64,000 nt of DNA, from positions 1,488,001 to 1,552,000 of the forward strand of contig NZ_OZ244162.1 in the NCBI RefSeq assembly GCF_965216485.1, read 5' to 3'. Below the pieces are notes generated by a model. The model had not been told where the DNA came from. It worked only from the letters and a program-made list of their open reading frames with translations, and ran no database searches. The stretch is from Algiphilus sp965216485. Lineage in GTDB: Bacteria > Pseudomonadota > Gammaproteobacteria > Nevskiales > Nevskiaceae. A program made the position numbers and the translations under genes. The stretch's first letter is position 1, and each line of letters starts with the position of its first letter. Shown in pieces: positions 52,267-60,721 of this stretch.

Positions 52267-52647
52267 ATGCAATTGACCCTCCTCAAGGCCAAGCTGCACA
52301 AAGCCTGCGTCACGCACGCCGAGTTGGACTACGACGGTTCGTGCGCCATTGATGGTGAACTGCTCGATGCCGCCGGCATCCTCGAGTTCGAGCAGATCGA
52401 CATCTACGACATCGCCAACGGCGAGCGCTTCACTACCTATGCCATCCGCGCCGAGGAAGGCTCGCGAGTGATCTCGATCAACGGTGCCGCCGCCCACAAG
52501 GCGCGGGTTGGTGATCGCGTCATCATCTGTGCCTACGGGCAGATGGAGGCGGGTAGCGCGCGCAATTTCAAGCCGCGTCTGATCTACCTCGACGAAGTCA
52601 ACCGCGTCGTGCGCACTGCCAACACCATTCCCGTTCAGGCCGCTTGA
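52267..52647 (+). CDS. panD: aspartate 1-decarboxylase
   Basis: The 126-residue precursor contains the self-cleavage site ELDYDGSCAIDGEL, with Gly-Ser giving the pyruvoyl group after autoproteolysis, and the conserved Tyr in IYDIANGERFTTYAI. It makes beta-alanine for pantothenate. The next gene begins within its stop codon (TTGA), so they are probably co-translated. Confidence 0.97.
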   Translation: MQLTLLKAKLHKACVTHAELDYDGSCAIDGELLDAAGILEFEQIDIYDIANGERFTTYAIRAEEGSRVISINGAAAHKARVGDRVIICAYGQMEAGSARNFKPRLIYLDEVNRVVRTANTIPVQAA

Positions 52648-53294
52648 CCAGCGGACGCGCTGCGGCGGAGCGTGACGCGGATACGCGTGCGCTTTTCCCG
52701 ACACTCGTCTATGACGCGGCGCTGGGTGCACGCGGGGGCCGCACCCTCAATCAGGAACTGGTCCGCGAGGCCTACCAGATTGCCGAGGTGGACGAGGCAG
52801 GGCAGGACTGGTCTGCGCAGCGCTATCCAGGGGGCTATACCAGCTACAGCTCCCTTGATCAGTTGCATCGGATGTCGCCTTCGGTCATGACCCTTGCGCG
52901 GCACCTGACGCGCCACGCCCAGCGCTTCGCGGAGCGGCTGCACTGGGACATGGGCGAGGGTGCGCTTGTGATGAGCGACTGCTGGGTCAGCATCATGGGC
53001 GAGGGCTGTGGCCATTCCGGGCACCTGCACCCCCTCGCGGTGGTCAGCGGCACCTATTACGCTGCCGTCCCCAAGGGCGCAGCGGGACTGCGTTTCGAGG
53101 ATCCCCGGCTGGCGAGTTTCATGGCCGCACCACCACGCAGGCCCGACGCCCCCGAAGCCGTACGCCATCACGTCCTGCTGCCGGCGCGTACGGGTCGGCT
53201 CTACCTGTTCGAGAGCTGGCTGCGCCACGAAGTCCCCCCCAGTCCCGTGAGCGAAGACCGCATCAGCTTCAGCTTCAACTTCGTCTGGGAGTAG
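52644..53294 (+). CDS. putative 2-oxoglutarate-Fe(II) oxygenase family protein
   Basis: The start is TTG 52644, overlapping the panD stop. The 216-residue protein matches the family of small 2OG-Fe(II) oxygenase-like proteins: iron-ligand histidine and acidic residues in GHSGHLHPLAVVSGTYYAA (H-x-H-P), and the second histidine in LFESWLRHEVPPSP, then RISFSFNF. Its N-terminus LFPTLVYDAALGA is also typical. No known substrate can be named. Placement with panD is unusual. Confidence 0.82.
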   Translation: MTSGRAAAERDADTRALFPTLVYDAALGARGGRTLNQELVREAYQIAEVDEAGQDWSAQRYPGGYTSYSSLDQLHRMSPSVMTLARHLTRHAQRFAERLHWDMGEGALVMSDCWVSIMGEGCGHSGHLHPLAVVSGTYYAAVPKGAAGLRFEDPRLASFMAAPPRRPDAPEAVRHHVLLPARTGRLYLFESWLRHEVPPSPVSEDRISFSFNFVWE

Positions 53295-53357
53295 CCCTGC
53301 GCAGACCCGGTCGTGCAGCCTCGCTACACTGCACAAGACCTTTCCACTGGAGCCGCG

Positions 53358-54995
53358 ATGGCTGGCGCCGTGCCCCGACTCTCGGATGATCCCGCCCTCT
53401 GTGCCGCCCGCGATGCACTGACCGCGCGGCCACTGACTGCCCTGTTCGATGATGACGCCACGCGGGCGCAGCGCTATCAGTGCGCCGGTGCCGGCATCGA
53501 CCTGCATTACGCCAAGCAACGAGTGGACGACGATGCCATCGCGGCGTTGGTGGCCTTCGCGGCGCGCTGCGGCCTCCACGACCGAATTCGCGGCCTGTTT
53601 CATGGCGAGACCGTCAATAGCACTGAAGGCCGGGCTGCACTACATATGGCGCTGCGCGCCACCCCCGGAGAGGTCTGGCTGGCCCAGGGCGAGCGCGTCG
53701 ACGAAGCCATCCTGACAACGCGAGATCGTTTCCTGCAGTTTGCCGAGGAGGTGCGCGCAGGTCGCATCCGGGCGGCTGACGGCGGTGCTTTCACGGAGGT
53801 GGTCAACATCGGCATTGGCGGCTCGGACTTCGGGCCACGCATGGTCTGCGCGGCGCTGGCGCCGATGACCGATGGTCCGCGCGTCCAGTTCATCGCCAAT
53901 GTGGACGCCGCGGAGCGCGAGCAGGTTCTGGCCGGACTTGATCCGGCGCGCACGCTGGTGATCGTCACGTCGAAGACCTTCCGCACGCAGGAGACCATGG
54001 CCAATGCGCACTCGGTGCGGCGCTGGCTGGCGGAGGCGCTGGGCGAAACGGCGGTGAGCCAGCATTTCGCGGCAGTGTCGACCGCCATTGAGGCTGCCGC
54101 CGAATTCGGCATTGCCGATGACCGCGTCTTTGGTTTCTGGGATTGGGTCGGCGGTCGTTATTCGCTATGGTCGGCGGTAGGTTTGCCCATTGCCCTTGCT
54201 CTGGGGCGCGCGGCATTTGAGCAGCTGCTTGCGGGTGCCCATGCCATGGACGACCACTTCCGCTGCGCCCCGGCCGAGCACAATGTCCCGGTCATGATGG
54301 GGCTGCTTGCAGTGTGGAACCGCAATCTGCTCGGGGCGCAGAGTCTGGTCGTTGCTCCCTATGCGCAGCGCCTTCAGCGCTTCATCGGGTGGCTGCAACA
54401 GCTGGAAATGGAGTCCAACGGCAAAGGGGTGCGGCTGGACGGAGCGCCCGTGCCGGAAGCCACCACCGCAGCGCTGTGGGGTGATGTCGGCACCAATGCG
54501 CAACATGCCTTCTTCCAGATGCTGCATCAGGGTCCGGATACACATCCGGTGGATTTCATCCTGCCGATTCGTGCCGATCACGATGACCACGAGCAGCAGC
54601 GGCTGCTGATTGCAAACTGCCTGGCACAGTCCGCCGCGCTGATGCATGGCCGATCTGTGGCACAGGTGCGCAGTGCCCTCGAGGCGCAGGGCATGACGCC
54701 GGAGACGGCGGATCGGGCAGCCGTGCACCGTCATCTGCCGGGCAATCGGCCGTCCTCCACGATTCTTCTTGAGCGCCTTGATGCCTGGCACCTCGGCGCC
54801 TTGCTGGCCTGCTACGAGCACCGCACCTTCGTGCAGAGTGTGCTGTGGGGCATTAACGCCTTTGATCAGTGGGGTGTGGAACTGGGCAAGCGCCTGGCGG
54901 GCAACGTGGACCGCGCGCTGCGCGGTGAACAGGCAGCCGGGCTGGATGCGGAAACCGATCTGTTGATTCAGCGCGTGCTCAACTCCGCAGGCTAG
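53358..54995 (+). CDS. pgi: glucose-6-phosphate isomerase
   Basis: I choose ATG 53358 over GTG 53313 because a GGAG site precedes it and the 545-residue product is close to the usual family length. The protein has GIGGSDFGPRMV, GRYSLWSAVGLP, MESNGKGVRLDG and the C-terminal VLWGINAFDQWGVELGK. It interconverts glucose 6-phosphate and fructose 6-phosphate. Confidence 0.97.
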   Translation: MAGAVPRLSDDPALCAARDALTARPLTALFDDDATRAQRYQCAGAGIDLHYAKQRVDDDAIAALVAFAARCGLHDRIRGLFHGETVNSTEGRAALHMALRATPGEVWLAQGERVDEAILTTRDRFLQFAEEVRAGRIRAADGGAFTEVVNIGIGGSDFGPRMVCAALAPMTDGPRVQFIANVDAAEREQVLAGLDPARTLVIVTSKTFRTQETMANAHSVRRWLAEALGETAVSQHFAAVSTAIEAAAEFGIADDRVFGFWDWVGGRYSLWSAVGLPIALALGRAAFEQLLAGAHAMDDHFRCAPAEHNVPVMMGLLAVWNRNLLGAQSLVVAPYAQRLQRFIGWLQQLEMESNGKGVRLDGAPVPEATTAALWGDVGTNAQHAFFQMLHQGPDTHPVDFILPIRADHDDHEQQRLLIANCLAQSAALMHGRSVAQVRSALEAQGMTPETADRAAVHRHLPGNRPSSTILLERLDAWHLGALLACYEHRTFVQSVLWGINAFDQWGVELGKRLAGNVDRALRGEQAAGLDAETDLLIQRVLNSAG

Positions 54996-55026
54996 TATGC
55001 AAGCCACACAAATGATGGAGCCTGGT

Positions 55027-55404
55027 ATGAAGCGCGTACTGACACAGTTTGTGATCCCGTTCCTGGTGGCCACCTTCGCGTTGCAGTCCACGGCCTTTGC
55101 CGGTGTGGTTGGCACCGAGGCGATGCTGCACGCGGAAGCGGCGCAGGAGAATGCTGACCGACAGAAGATTCAGGCAGCCCTGGCGCGCGACAGCGTGCGG
55201 GCGCAGATGCAATCTCTCGGGGTGGATCCGGCGCTGGCCGAACAGCGCGTAGCCAGCCTGTCCGACGCTGAGGCCGCCCATCTTGCCGCCAATATCGATG
55301 ATGCGGCCGCCGGCGGCGACGCGCTCGCGGTGGTCGGTGTGGTCTTCGTCGTGCTGCTGATTCTGGAAGCGGTCGGCGTCACGGATGTCTTCAAGGCGAT
55401 CTAG
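55027..55404 (+). CDS. PA2779-family exported protein
   Basis: ATG 55027 (125 aa) follows GGAG; the earlier ATG at 54997 has less support. It opens with a signal sequence (FVIPFLVATFALQSTAFA), then a charged helical part, and ends with a hydrophobic helix (ALAVVGVVFVVLLILEAVGV). It is typical of the PA2779 family, which is usually found with PA2778-type cysteine peptidases. Function is unknown. It is 5 nt from the next gene. Confidence 0.85.
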   Translation: MKRVLTQFVIPFLVATFALQSTAFAGVVGTEAMLHAEAAQENADRQKIQAALARDSVRAQMQSLGVDPALAEQRVASLSDAEAAHLAANIDDAAAGGDALAVVGVVFVVLLILEAVGVTDVFKAI

Positions 55405-55409
55405 AACGC

Positions 55410-56228
55410 GTGACTTCAGGCGCCGTGCGCCTCGCGGTGATGGCAGCGGCAGCGGTGGCCAGCGGCTGCGCGCTGCACGCACCATCACCCACGGCCGAAA
55501 CACAGGCGCCCGTGGAACTGGTCGCCACCCCGTTTTTCGCGCAGCGTGTCGATCACTGCGGCCCCGCCGCCCTGGCGACCGTGCTGGTCGAAAGCGGGCG
55601 CAACGACGTGACCCCGGATGCACTGTCGCCCGCGCTGTTTCTTCCCGAGCGCGCAGGCACGCTACGTACCGAGCTGCTCGCTGTCAGTCGGGCGCAGCAG
55701 CGCATTCCGTTGACCATTCCGGGGACCCTGGAGGGGCTCGTGGCGGCGCTGGACGCCGGCTATCCGGTACTGGTGCTGCAGAATCTGGGCATCCGCTGGA
55801 TCCCGCGTTGGCACTACGCCGTGGTCGTCGGCGTGGACCAGGAGGCCGACACCGTTGTGCTGCGCTCCGGGCGGGAGCCGCGGCGCAGGACCTCCATTGC
55901 AACCTTCCTCCGCACCTGGGCCCGTTCCGGGCATTGGGGCATGGTGGTCAGCCCACCCGATACCGTGCCCGCATTCGCGCAACCGCTGGACTGGTTACGA
56001 GCGGCAGCGCCGGCCGAAAGCGCCGGTCAGCCGGCTCTGGCACTCACGGCCTACAAGGCGGCCGTCGCACGTTGGCCGGATTCCGCACTGGCGCATGCGG
56101 CACTGGGCAATGCGTGGTACGCAGTGGGTGATACACCCGCGGCCCGTCGCCACTGGCAGGATGCCTTGCAGCTGAATCCAGAACTCAAGACCGCGCGCGA
56201 CAACCTGGCAGCGACCGCTCCCGACTGA
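55410..56228 (+). CDS. PA2778-family cysteine peptidase lipoprotein (C39-like) with tetratricopeptide end
   Basis: GTG 55410. The 272-residue protein has a lipoprotein signal (VASGC, Cys near 20), then a papain-like C39 region: HCGPAALATVLVESG (catalytic Cys), and the HYAVVVGVDQ histidine. The C-terminal part (AHAALGNAWYAVGDTPAARRHWQDALQLNPELKTARDNLA) is TPR-like. It is encoded with the PA2779-type gene. It may process or secrete a small partner, but no substrate is known. Confidence 0.88.
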   Translation: MTSGAVRLAVMAAAAVASGCALHAPSPTAETQAPVELVATPFFAQRVDHCGPAALATVLVESGRNDVTPDALSPALFLPERAGTLRTELLAVSRAQQRIPLTIPGTLEGLVAALDAGYPVLVLQNLGIRWIPRWHYAVVVGVDQEADTVVLRSGREPRRRTSIATFLRTWARSGHWGMVVSPPDTVPAFAQPLDWLRAAAPAESAGQPALALTAYKAAVARWPDSALAHAALGNAWYAVGDTPAARRHWQDALQLNPELKTARDNLAATAPD

Positions 56229-56320
56229 CGGACGGAGGTGCGATTCGTCAGGGCCTTGTCTATACTCGCGCGCCCGATTTGCACCATCGTTGCGCACTGA
56301 AAAGGTTGCGCACGCCCCGC

Positions 56321-57463
56321 ATGAAATCCTTCGAGCCACCTCGCCGCACCCTGATGGGACCGGGTCCCTCCGATGTCCATCCCCGCGTGCTGGAAGCCAT
56401 GGCGCGTCCCACCATCGGTCACCTCGATCCGGCCTTCGTCGGACTGATGGATGAGATCTGTGGCCTGCTGCGCCAGACCTTCCGTACCGAGAATGCATTG
56501 ACCTTTCCGGTCTCCGGCCCGGGTTCGGTTGGCATGGAAGCCTGCTTTGTCAATCTGCTCGAACCCGGCGACACCATCATCGTCTGTCAGAACGGTGTCT
56601 TTGGTGGCCGCATGAAACAGATGGCCGAGCGCTGTGGAGCGACCGTGGTGATGGTGACCAGCCCCTGGGGTCGCGCCGTGGATGTTGCTGCGGTCGAAGA
56701 GGCTGTCAAGGCGCATCCCGAGGCCACCGTGCTGGGCTTTGTGCACGCCGAGACCTCCACGGGAGCGCGCAGCGACGCCGAAAAGCTGGCCGCGCTCGCC
56801 CAGCAGCACGGCATGCTGACCATCGTCGATACCGTTACCTCCCTGGGCGGCATTCCGCTGGAAGTCGACGCCTGGGGCCTCGATGCGGTCTATTCGGGCA
56901 CGCAGAAGTGCCTTTCCTGTCCCCCGGGTCTTTCGCCGGTGACTTTCTCCGAGCGCGCGGTCGAGCGCGTCAAGGCGCGCAGCCACGACGTACAGAGCTG
57001 GTTCATGGATCTGCGCCTGGTCATGGGCTACTGGCAGGGCGGGGCGAAGCGCGCCTACCACCACACGGCCCCGATCAATGCGCTCTATGGCCTGCACGAA
57101 GCGCTGGTCATGCTGCACGAGCAAGGTCTGGAGAATAGCTGGACACGCCATCGCGAGGCCCATGAGCGTCTCAAGCGCGGCCTGGATGCCCTTGGCCTGG
57201 AGCTGCTTGTGCCGGAGGCCGAGCGCCTGCCGCAACTCAACAGCGTCTGCATCCCGGAGGGTGTCGACGACGCCCAGGTGCGAAGCGCCCTGCTCGAGCA
57301 GCATGGCCTCGAAATCGGGGCGGGTCTGGGCGATCTTGCCGGCAAGGTCTGGCGCATCGGCCTGATGGGCCAGGGTGCCGACGCGCATCACGTCGACTTC
57401 TGTCTCGAGGCCCTGGGCTCAGTGCTCAGCGATCAGCGCGCGAAGGTGGCGGTCAGCGCCTGA
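56321..57463 (+). CDS. alanine/serine-glyoxylate aminotransferase-type PLP enzyme
   Basis: ATG 56321 (380 aa) is chosen since family homology begins at RRTLMGPGPSDVHPRV. It has VSGPGSVGMEAC, the PLP-binding aspartate in TIVDTVTSLGG, and the lysine in YSGTQKCLSCPPG. It is a class V aminotransferase similar to alanine-glyoxylate transaminase. The exact amino acid donor is not told. Its terminator overlaps the converging queG tail. Confidence 0.9.
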   Translation: MKSFEPPRRTLMGPGPSDVHPRVLEAMARPTIGHLDPAFVGLMDEICGLLRQTFRTENALTFPVSGPGSVGMEACFVNLLEPGDTIIVCQNGVFGGRMKQMAERCGATVVMVTSPWGRAVDVAAVEEAVKAHPEATVLGFVHAETSTGARSDAEKLAALAQQHGMLTIVDTVTSLGGIPLEVDAWGLDAVYSGTQKCLSCPPGLSPVTFSERAVERVKARSHDVQSWFMDLRLVMGYWQGGAKRAYHHTAPINALYGLHEALVMLHEQGLENSWTRHREAHERLKRGLDALGLELLVPEAERLPQLNSVCIPEGVDDAQVRSALLEQHGLEIGAGLGDLAGKVWRIGLMGQGADAHHVDFCLEALGSVLSDQRAKVAVSA

Positions 57464-57470
57464 TCGCCAA

Positions 57471-57505
57471 GGCCCCGCCCGGCGCCGGTCGCACCGGGCG
57501 GGGCC
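57471..57505. terminator. bidirectional terminator between the aminotransferase and queG
   Basis: GGCCCCGCCCGG (57471-57482) with CCGGGCGGGGCC (57494-57505), a 12-bp perfect stem and 11-nt loop, lies between two converging genes. There is no clear T-run, so it may act in both directions with limited efficiency. Confidence 0.6.
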
Positions 57506-57510
57506 GCGCC

Positions 57511-58578
57511 TCAGGCGCGGCCATGCTGGGCAAGGGCCCACTGCACGTGTTCGCGGACCAACGGATCCGTACTCTTCGCCCGGCTGCGCAGCGCGACGAC
57601 GACGGCCTCGCTGGTCGGGGCATTGCCCAGGGCCACGGCAATATTGCGCAGCCAGCCGATGTAGCCCGCGCGGCGCAGCGCCATCCCCTGCGTGCGGGTT
57701 TCCCACTCCGACGCGCTCCATCCGAATAGCGCCACCAGCGTCGCCTGGTCCAGCCCGTGGCGCGGCGCGAAGTCCGGTACGGCAGCCTGCTGGGCATAGC
57801 GGTTCCACGGGCACACCAGTTGACAGTCGTCACAGCCGAAGATGCGATTGCCGATGGCGGAGCGCAGGTGCAACGGAATGCTGCCGCGGTGCTCGATTGT
57901 CAGATAGGAAATGCAGCGCGTGGCATCGAGCTGATAGGGCGCAACGATGGCATCGGTAGGGCAGATGTCCATGCAGGCCTGGCAACTGCCGCAGTGATTG
58001 CCGCGCGGTTCCGCGGTCACGGGCAGTTCCAGGTCGGTGTAGATCTCACCGAGGAAAAAGCCCGAGCCGGCCTCGCGATTGAGCAATAGGGTGTGCTTGC
58101 CAATCCAGCCCAGCCCTGCGTTGCGCGCCAGTGCCTTCTCGAGCACCGGGGCACTGTCGGCGAAGACTCGGTAGCCATGCGGGGCCACCGCATCGGCCAG
58201 GCGCTGGGCCAGCCGGGCAAGGCGCTTGCGCATGAGCTTGTGATAGTCGCGGCCAAGGGCATAGCGCGACACGTAGGCGCGGTTCCCGTCCTGTAGCGCG
58301 GTCCAGGATGATGCCGGCACCAGCCCATAATCCATCCGCACACTGATGACGCTGCGGGTCTCCGGGCGCAGTGCCGATGGGTTGGCACGCAGATCACGCG
58401 TATCGGCCATCCAGCGCATGTCGCCGTGCCGGTCGGCGGCCAGCCAGTCGTCAAGACGCGCGATGTCCTCGGCGAGTTCGGCGTGCGCCACGGCAGCATC
58501 CGCAAAGCCTTCGGCGCGCGCCCATTCAGGCAGGGAACGCGCGAGCTGCAACGGGTCGAGCGCGGGGGCAGCGGACAC
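57511..58578 (-). CDS. queG: epoxyqueuosine reductase
   Basis: The 355-residue protein has the two 4Fe-4S motifs CGSCQACMDICPTDAI and CDDCQLVCPWN, with cobalamin-binding-type N-terminal blocks (RYALGRDYHKLMRKRL; DSAPVLEKALARNAGLGWIGKHT). It reduces epoxyqueuosine to queuosine in tRNA. Its start diverges from nnr over 14 nt, so both genes share a short promoter region. Confidence 0.96.
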   Translation of the reverse strand: MSAAPALDPLQLARSLPEWARAEGFADAAVAHAELAEDIARLDDWLAADRHGDMRWMADTRDLRANPSALRPETRSVISVRMDYGLVPASSWTALQDGNRAYVSRYALGRDYHKLMRKRLARLAQRLADAVAPHGYRVFADSAPVLEKALARNAGLGWIGKHTLLLNREAGSGFFLGEIYTDLELPVTAEPRGNHCGSCQACMDICPTDAIVAPYQLDATRCISYLTIEHRGSIPLHLRSAIGNRIFGCDDCQLVCPWNRYAQQAAVPDFAPRHGLDQATLVALFGWSASEWETRTQGMALRRAGYIGWLRNIAVALGNAPTSEAVVVALRSRAKSTDPLVREHVQWALAQHGRA

Positions 58579-58592
58579 TTATACTCGACGGC

Positions 58593-60134
58593 ATGATCGA
58601 AGCATGGCAGCAATTCTACGCCGCCGCCGACGTGCGCGAGCTCGACCGGCGCGCGATCGAGGACCACGGCATCCCGGGCTACACGCTGATGCAACGCGCC
58701 GCAGCCGCTGCCTGGCAGACCGCGCGGCGTGCCTGGGGCCTGCCGGATCGGCTGGTGGTCTTCTGTGGCAGCGGCAACAACGGCGGCGACGGCTACGAGA
58801 TCGCCTGTCTCGCTCATGCCGACGGGGTGGCAGTGGAAGTGCGGGAGTTGGGCGGAGAACGACGCGGTGACGCCGCCACCGCCCGGGCCGCCTGGCTGCA
58901 GCGCGGCGCCATCAGCGACGCCACGGATCGACCGATCCCTCCGCCCGCGCCGGCACCGCCGGGTGATGTGGGCTATGCGGAGTCGGTCTGGGTCGTCGAC
59001 GCGCTCTTCGGCACCGGTCTGACGCGGGCGGTCGAGGGGGAGGCGGCTGCCGCCATTGCCTGCATACAGGCCGCGCACGGCGCAGGAGCGCGTGTGCTGG
59101 CGTTGGATGTGCCTTCTGGTCACATTGCGGATACCGGGCAGGCGCTGGGCCCGGCGGTGCAGGCGGATATGACGGTGACCTTCATCGCGGACAAGGTCGG
59201 ACTGCATACCTCCGCAGGCGCAGCTGCCGCTGGGAGCGTGCATTGCGCCGGGCTGCAGGTGCCGGCGGAAATCTTCGATGGCGTGCGCCCGCGTGCCCGC
59301 CGCCTCGACCCGCGCCACCTGCGTTCCTTTTTTCCTCCGCGCGCACGCGATGCCCACAAGAACCGCCACGGTCACGTGCTCATCATCGGCGGGGCTCCGG
59401 GCATGGCGGGGGCCGCGCTCCTTGCCGGGCGGGCGGCCTTGCGCAGCGGCGCCGGGCTGGTCAGCGTGGCGACGCATCCGACGCATGCCGCCATGTTCTC
59501 CATGGCTCAGGCCGAATTGATGGTCCATGGGGTGGATGAGGCGGTGGCGCTTGCGCCCTTGTTGGAACGCGCCACCGTGGTTGCCATAGGACCCGGACTG
59601 GGGCAGGGCGACTGGTCCCGGTGTCTTTTCCAGGCGGCATTGGGCGTCGAGCGGCCGCTGGTGCTGGATGCCGACGCGTTGAACCTGTTGGCGCAGCAGC
59701 CCATGCAACTGGGCGAGGCTGTGCTTACGCCGCATCCGGGCGAAGCCGCGCGCCTTCTCGGCCGCGAGGGCGGTGCCACCGTCGAGGCCGACCGTCTGCA
59801 CGCGCTTCAGGCGCTGGAAGCGCGCTACGACTGTACTGCGCTGCTCAAGGGCCTGGGTACGCTGGTCAGTGCCGAGTCGCCGGATGATCCGCCGTGGCTG
59901 TGCACGGCGGGCAATCCGGGCATGGCTGTCGGCGGTAGCGGGGATGTACTGACCGGGGTCGTGGCAGCCTGCATTGCGCAGGGTATGCCGCCCGCACGGG
60001 CGGCGCGCGCCGCCGTGCTGGCGCATGCCTATGCCGGCGATCTGGCAGCACACCACGGCGAGCGCGGCATGCTGCCCAGCGATCTGGTCGATCATCTGCG
60101 CGCGGCGGTGAACCCTCGGCAGGGGTCCGCGTGA
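58593..60134 (+). CDS. nnr: bifunctional ADP-dependent NAD(P)H-hydrate dehydratase / epimerase
   Basis: ATG 58593 gives 513 residues. The N-terminal epimerase (YjeF_N) has SGNNGGDGYEI and VDALFGTGLTR; the C-terminal dehydratase (carbohydrate-kinase fold) has KNRHGHVLIIGGAPGMAGA and NPGMAVGGSGDVLTGVVAACIA. It repairs hydrated NADH and NADPH. The tsaE start overlaps its end (GTGA). Confidence 0.96.
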   Translation: MIEAWQQFYAAADVRELDRRAIEDHGIPGYTLMQRAAAAAWQTARRAWGLPDRLVVFCGSGNNGGDGYEIACLAHADGVAVEVRELGGERRGDAATARAAWLQRGAISDATDRPIPPPAPAPPGDVGYAESVWVVDALFGTGLTRAVEGEAAAAIACIQAAHGAGARVLALDVPSGHIADTGQALGPAVQADMTVTFIADKVGLHTSAGAAAAGSVHCAGLQVPAEIFDGVRPRARRLDPRHLRSFFPPRARDAHKNRHGHVLIIGGAPGMAGAALLAGRAALRSGAGLVSVATHPTHAAMFSMAQAELMVHGVDEAVALAPLLERATVVAIGPGLGQGDWSRCLFQAALGVERPLVLDADALNLLAQQPMQLGEAVLTPHPGEAARLLGREGGATVEADRLHALQALEARYDCTALLKGLGTLVSAESPDDPPWLCTAGNPGMAVGGSGDVLTGVVAACIAQGMPPARAARAAVLAHAYAGDLAAHHGERGMLPSDLVDHLRAAVNPRQGSA

Positions 60135-60628
60135 ATCGTGAGGCGGCCGTGCCGACCTCCCATTCACAGCAGTGTGCGCTGCACGACGAGGCCGCCACCG
60201 AAGCACTGGGCCGCGCTGTGGCGAAGGCCTGGCCGCGACCACTGAGCGGGGTGATCTGGCTGCAGGGTGCGTTGGGCAGTGGCAAGACCACGCTGGCCCG
60301 TGCCTTTTTGCGCGGACTGGGCGTGCAAGGGGCGGTGCGCAGTCCCACCTACACGCTGGTTGAGCCCTACGAGACCGAGCACGGTCACGTGCTGCATATG
60401 GATTGTTACCGGCTGAGTGACCCCGAGGAACTGGAGTTTCTGGGGCTGCGCGACACTCCGCCGGACAGCGCGCTCTGGCTGATCGAGTGGCCAGAGCGCG
60501 TCGCGGTGGGATTGCCGTTACCTGATCTACGCATGGCTCTTTCTACGGCTGCGCAGGGCCGGGAAGCCGTGTTATCCGCATCCCATGCCGACACGCTAGC
60601 GCATATTTTGAATTCAATTTCTCAGTAG
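60131..60628 (+). CDS. tsaE: tRNA threonylcarbamoyladenosine biosynthesis protein TsaE
   Basis: GTG 60131 overlaps the nnr stop. The 165-residue P-loop ATPase has LQGALGSGKTTLARAFLRGLG, then SPTYTLVEPYET and HMDCYRLSDPEELEFLG. It works with TsaB and TsaD to make t6A37 in tRNAs. The AmiC-like gene follows, in the order nnr-tsaE-amiC common in gammaproteobacteria. Confidence 0.95.
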   Translation: MNREAAVPTSHSQQCALHDEAATEALGRAVAKAWPRPLSGVIWLQGALGSGKTTLARAFLRGLGVQGAVRSPTYTLVEPYETEHGHVLHMDCYRLSDPEELEFLGLRDTPPDSALWLIEWPERVAVGLPLPDLRMALSTAAQGREAVLSASHADTLAHILNSISQ

Positions 60629-60721
60629 TTTGCCGTTACTTGCTGTTTATGCAGCAATTCATGCTTGCGCTCCACGCCCGAATGCAGTAGCGTGCCAATC
60701 GGGGCACTAGGACGCTGCTGT

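Noticed and set aside
58017..60242. Long minus-strand frame running from within queG across nnr
   Set aside because: Overlaps genes with clear motifs on both strands; residue content is Arg/Ala/Gly/His-rich and shadow-like.
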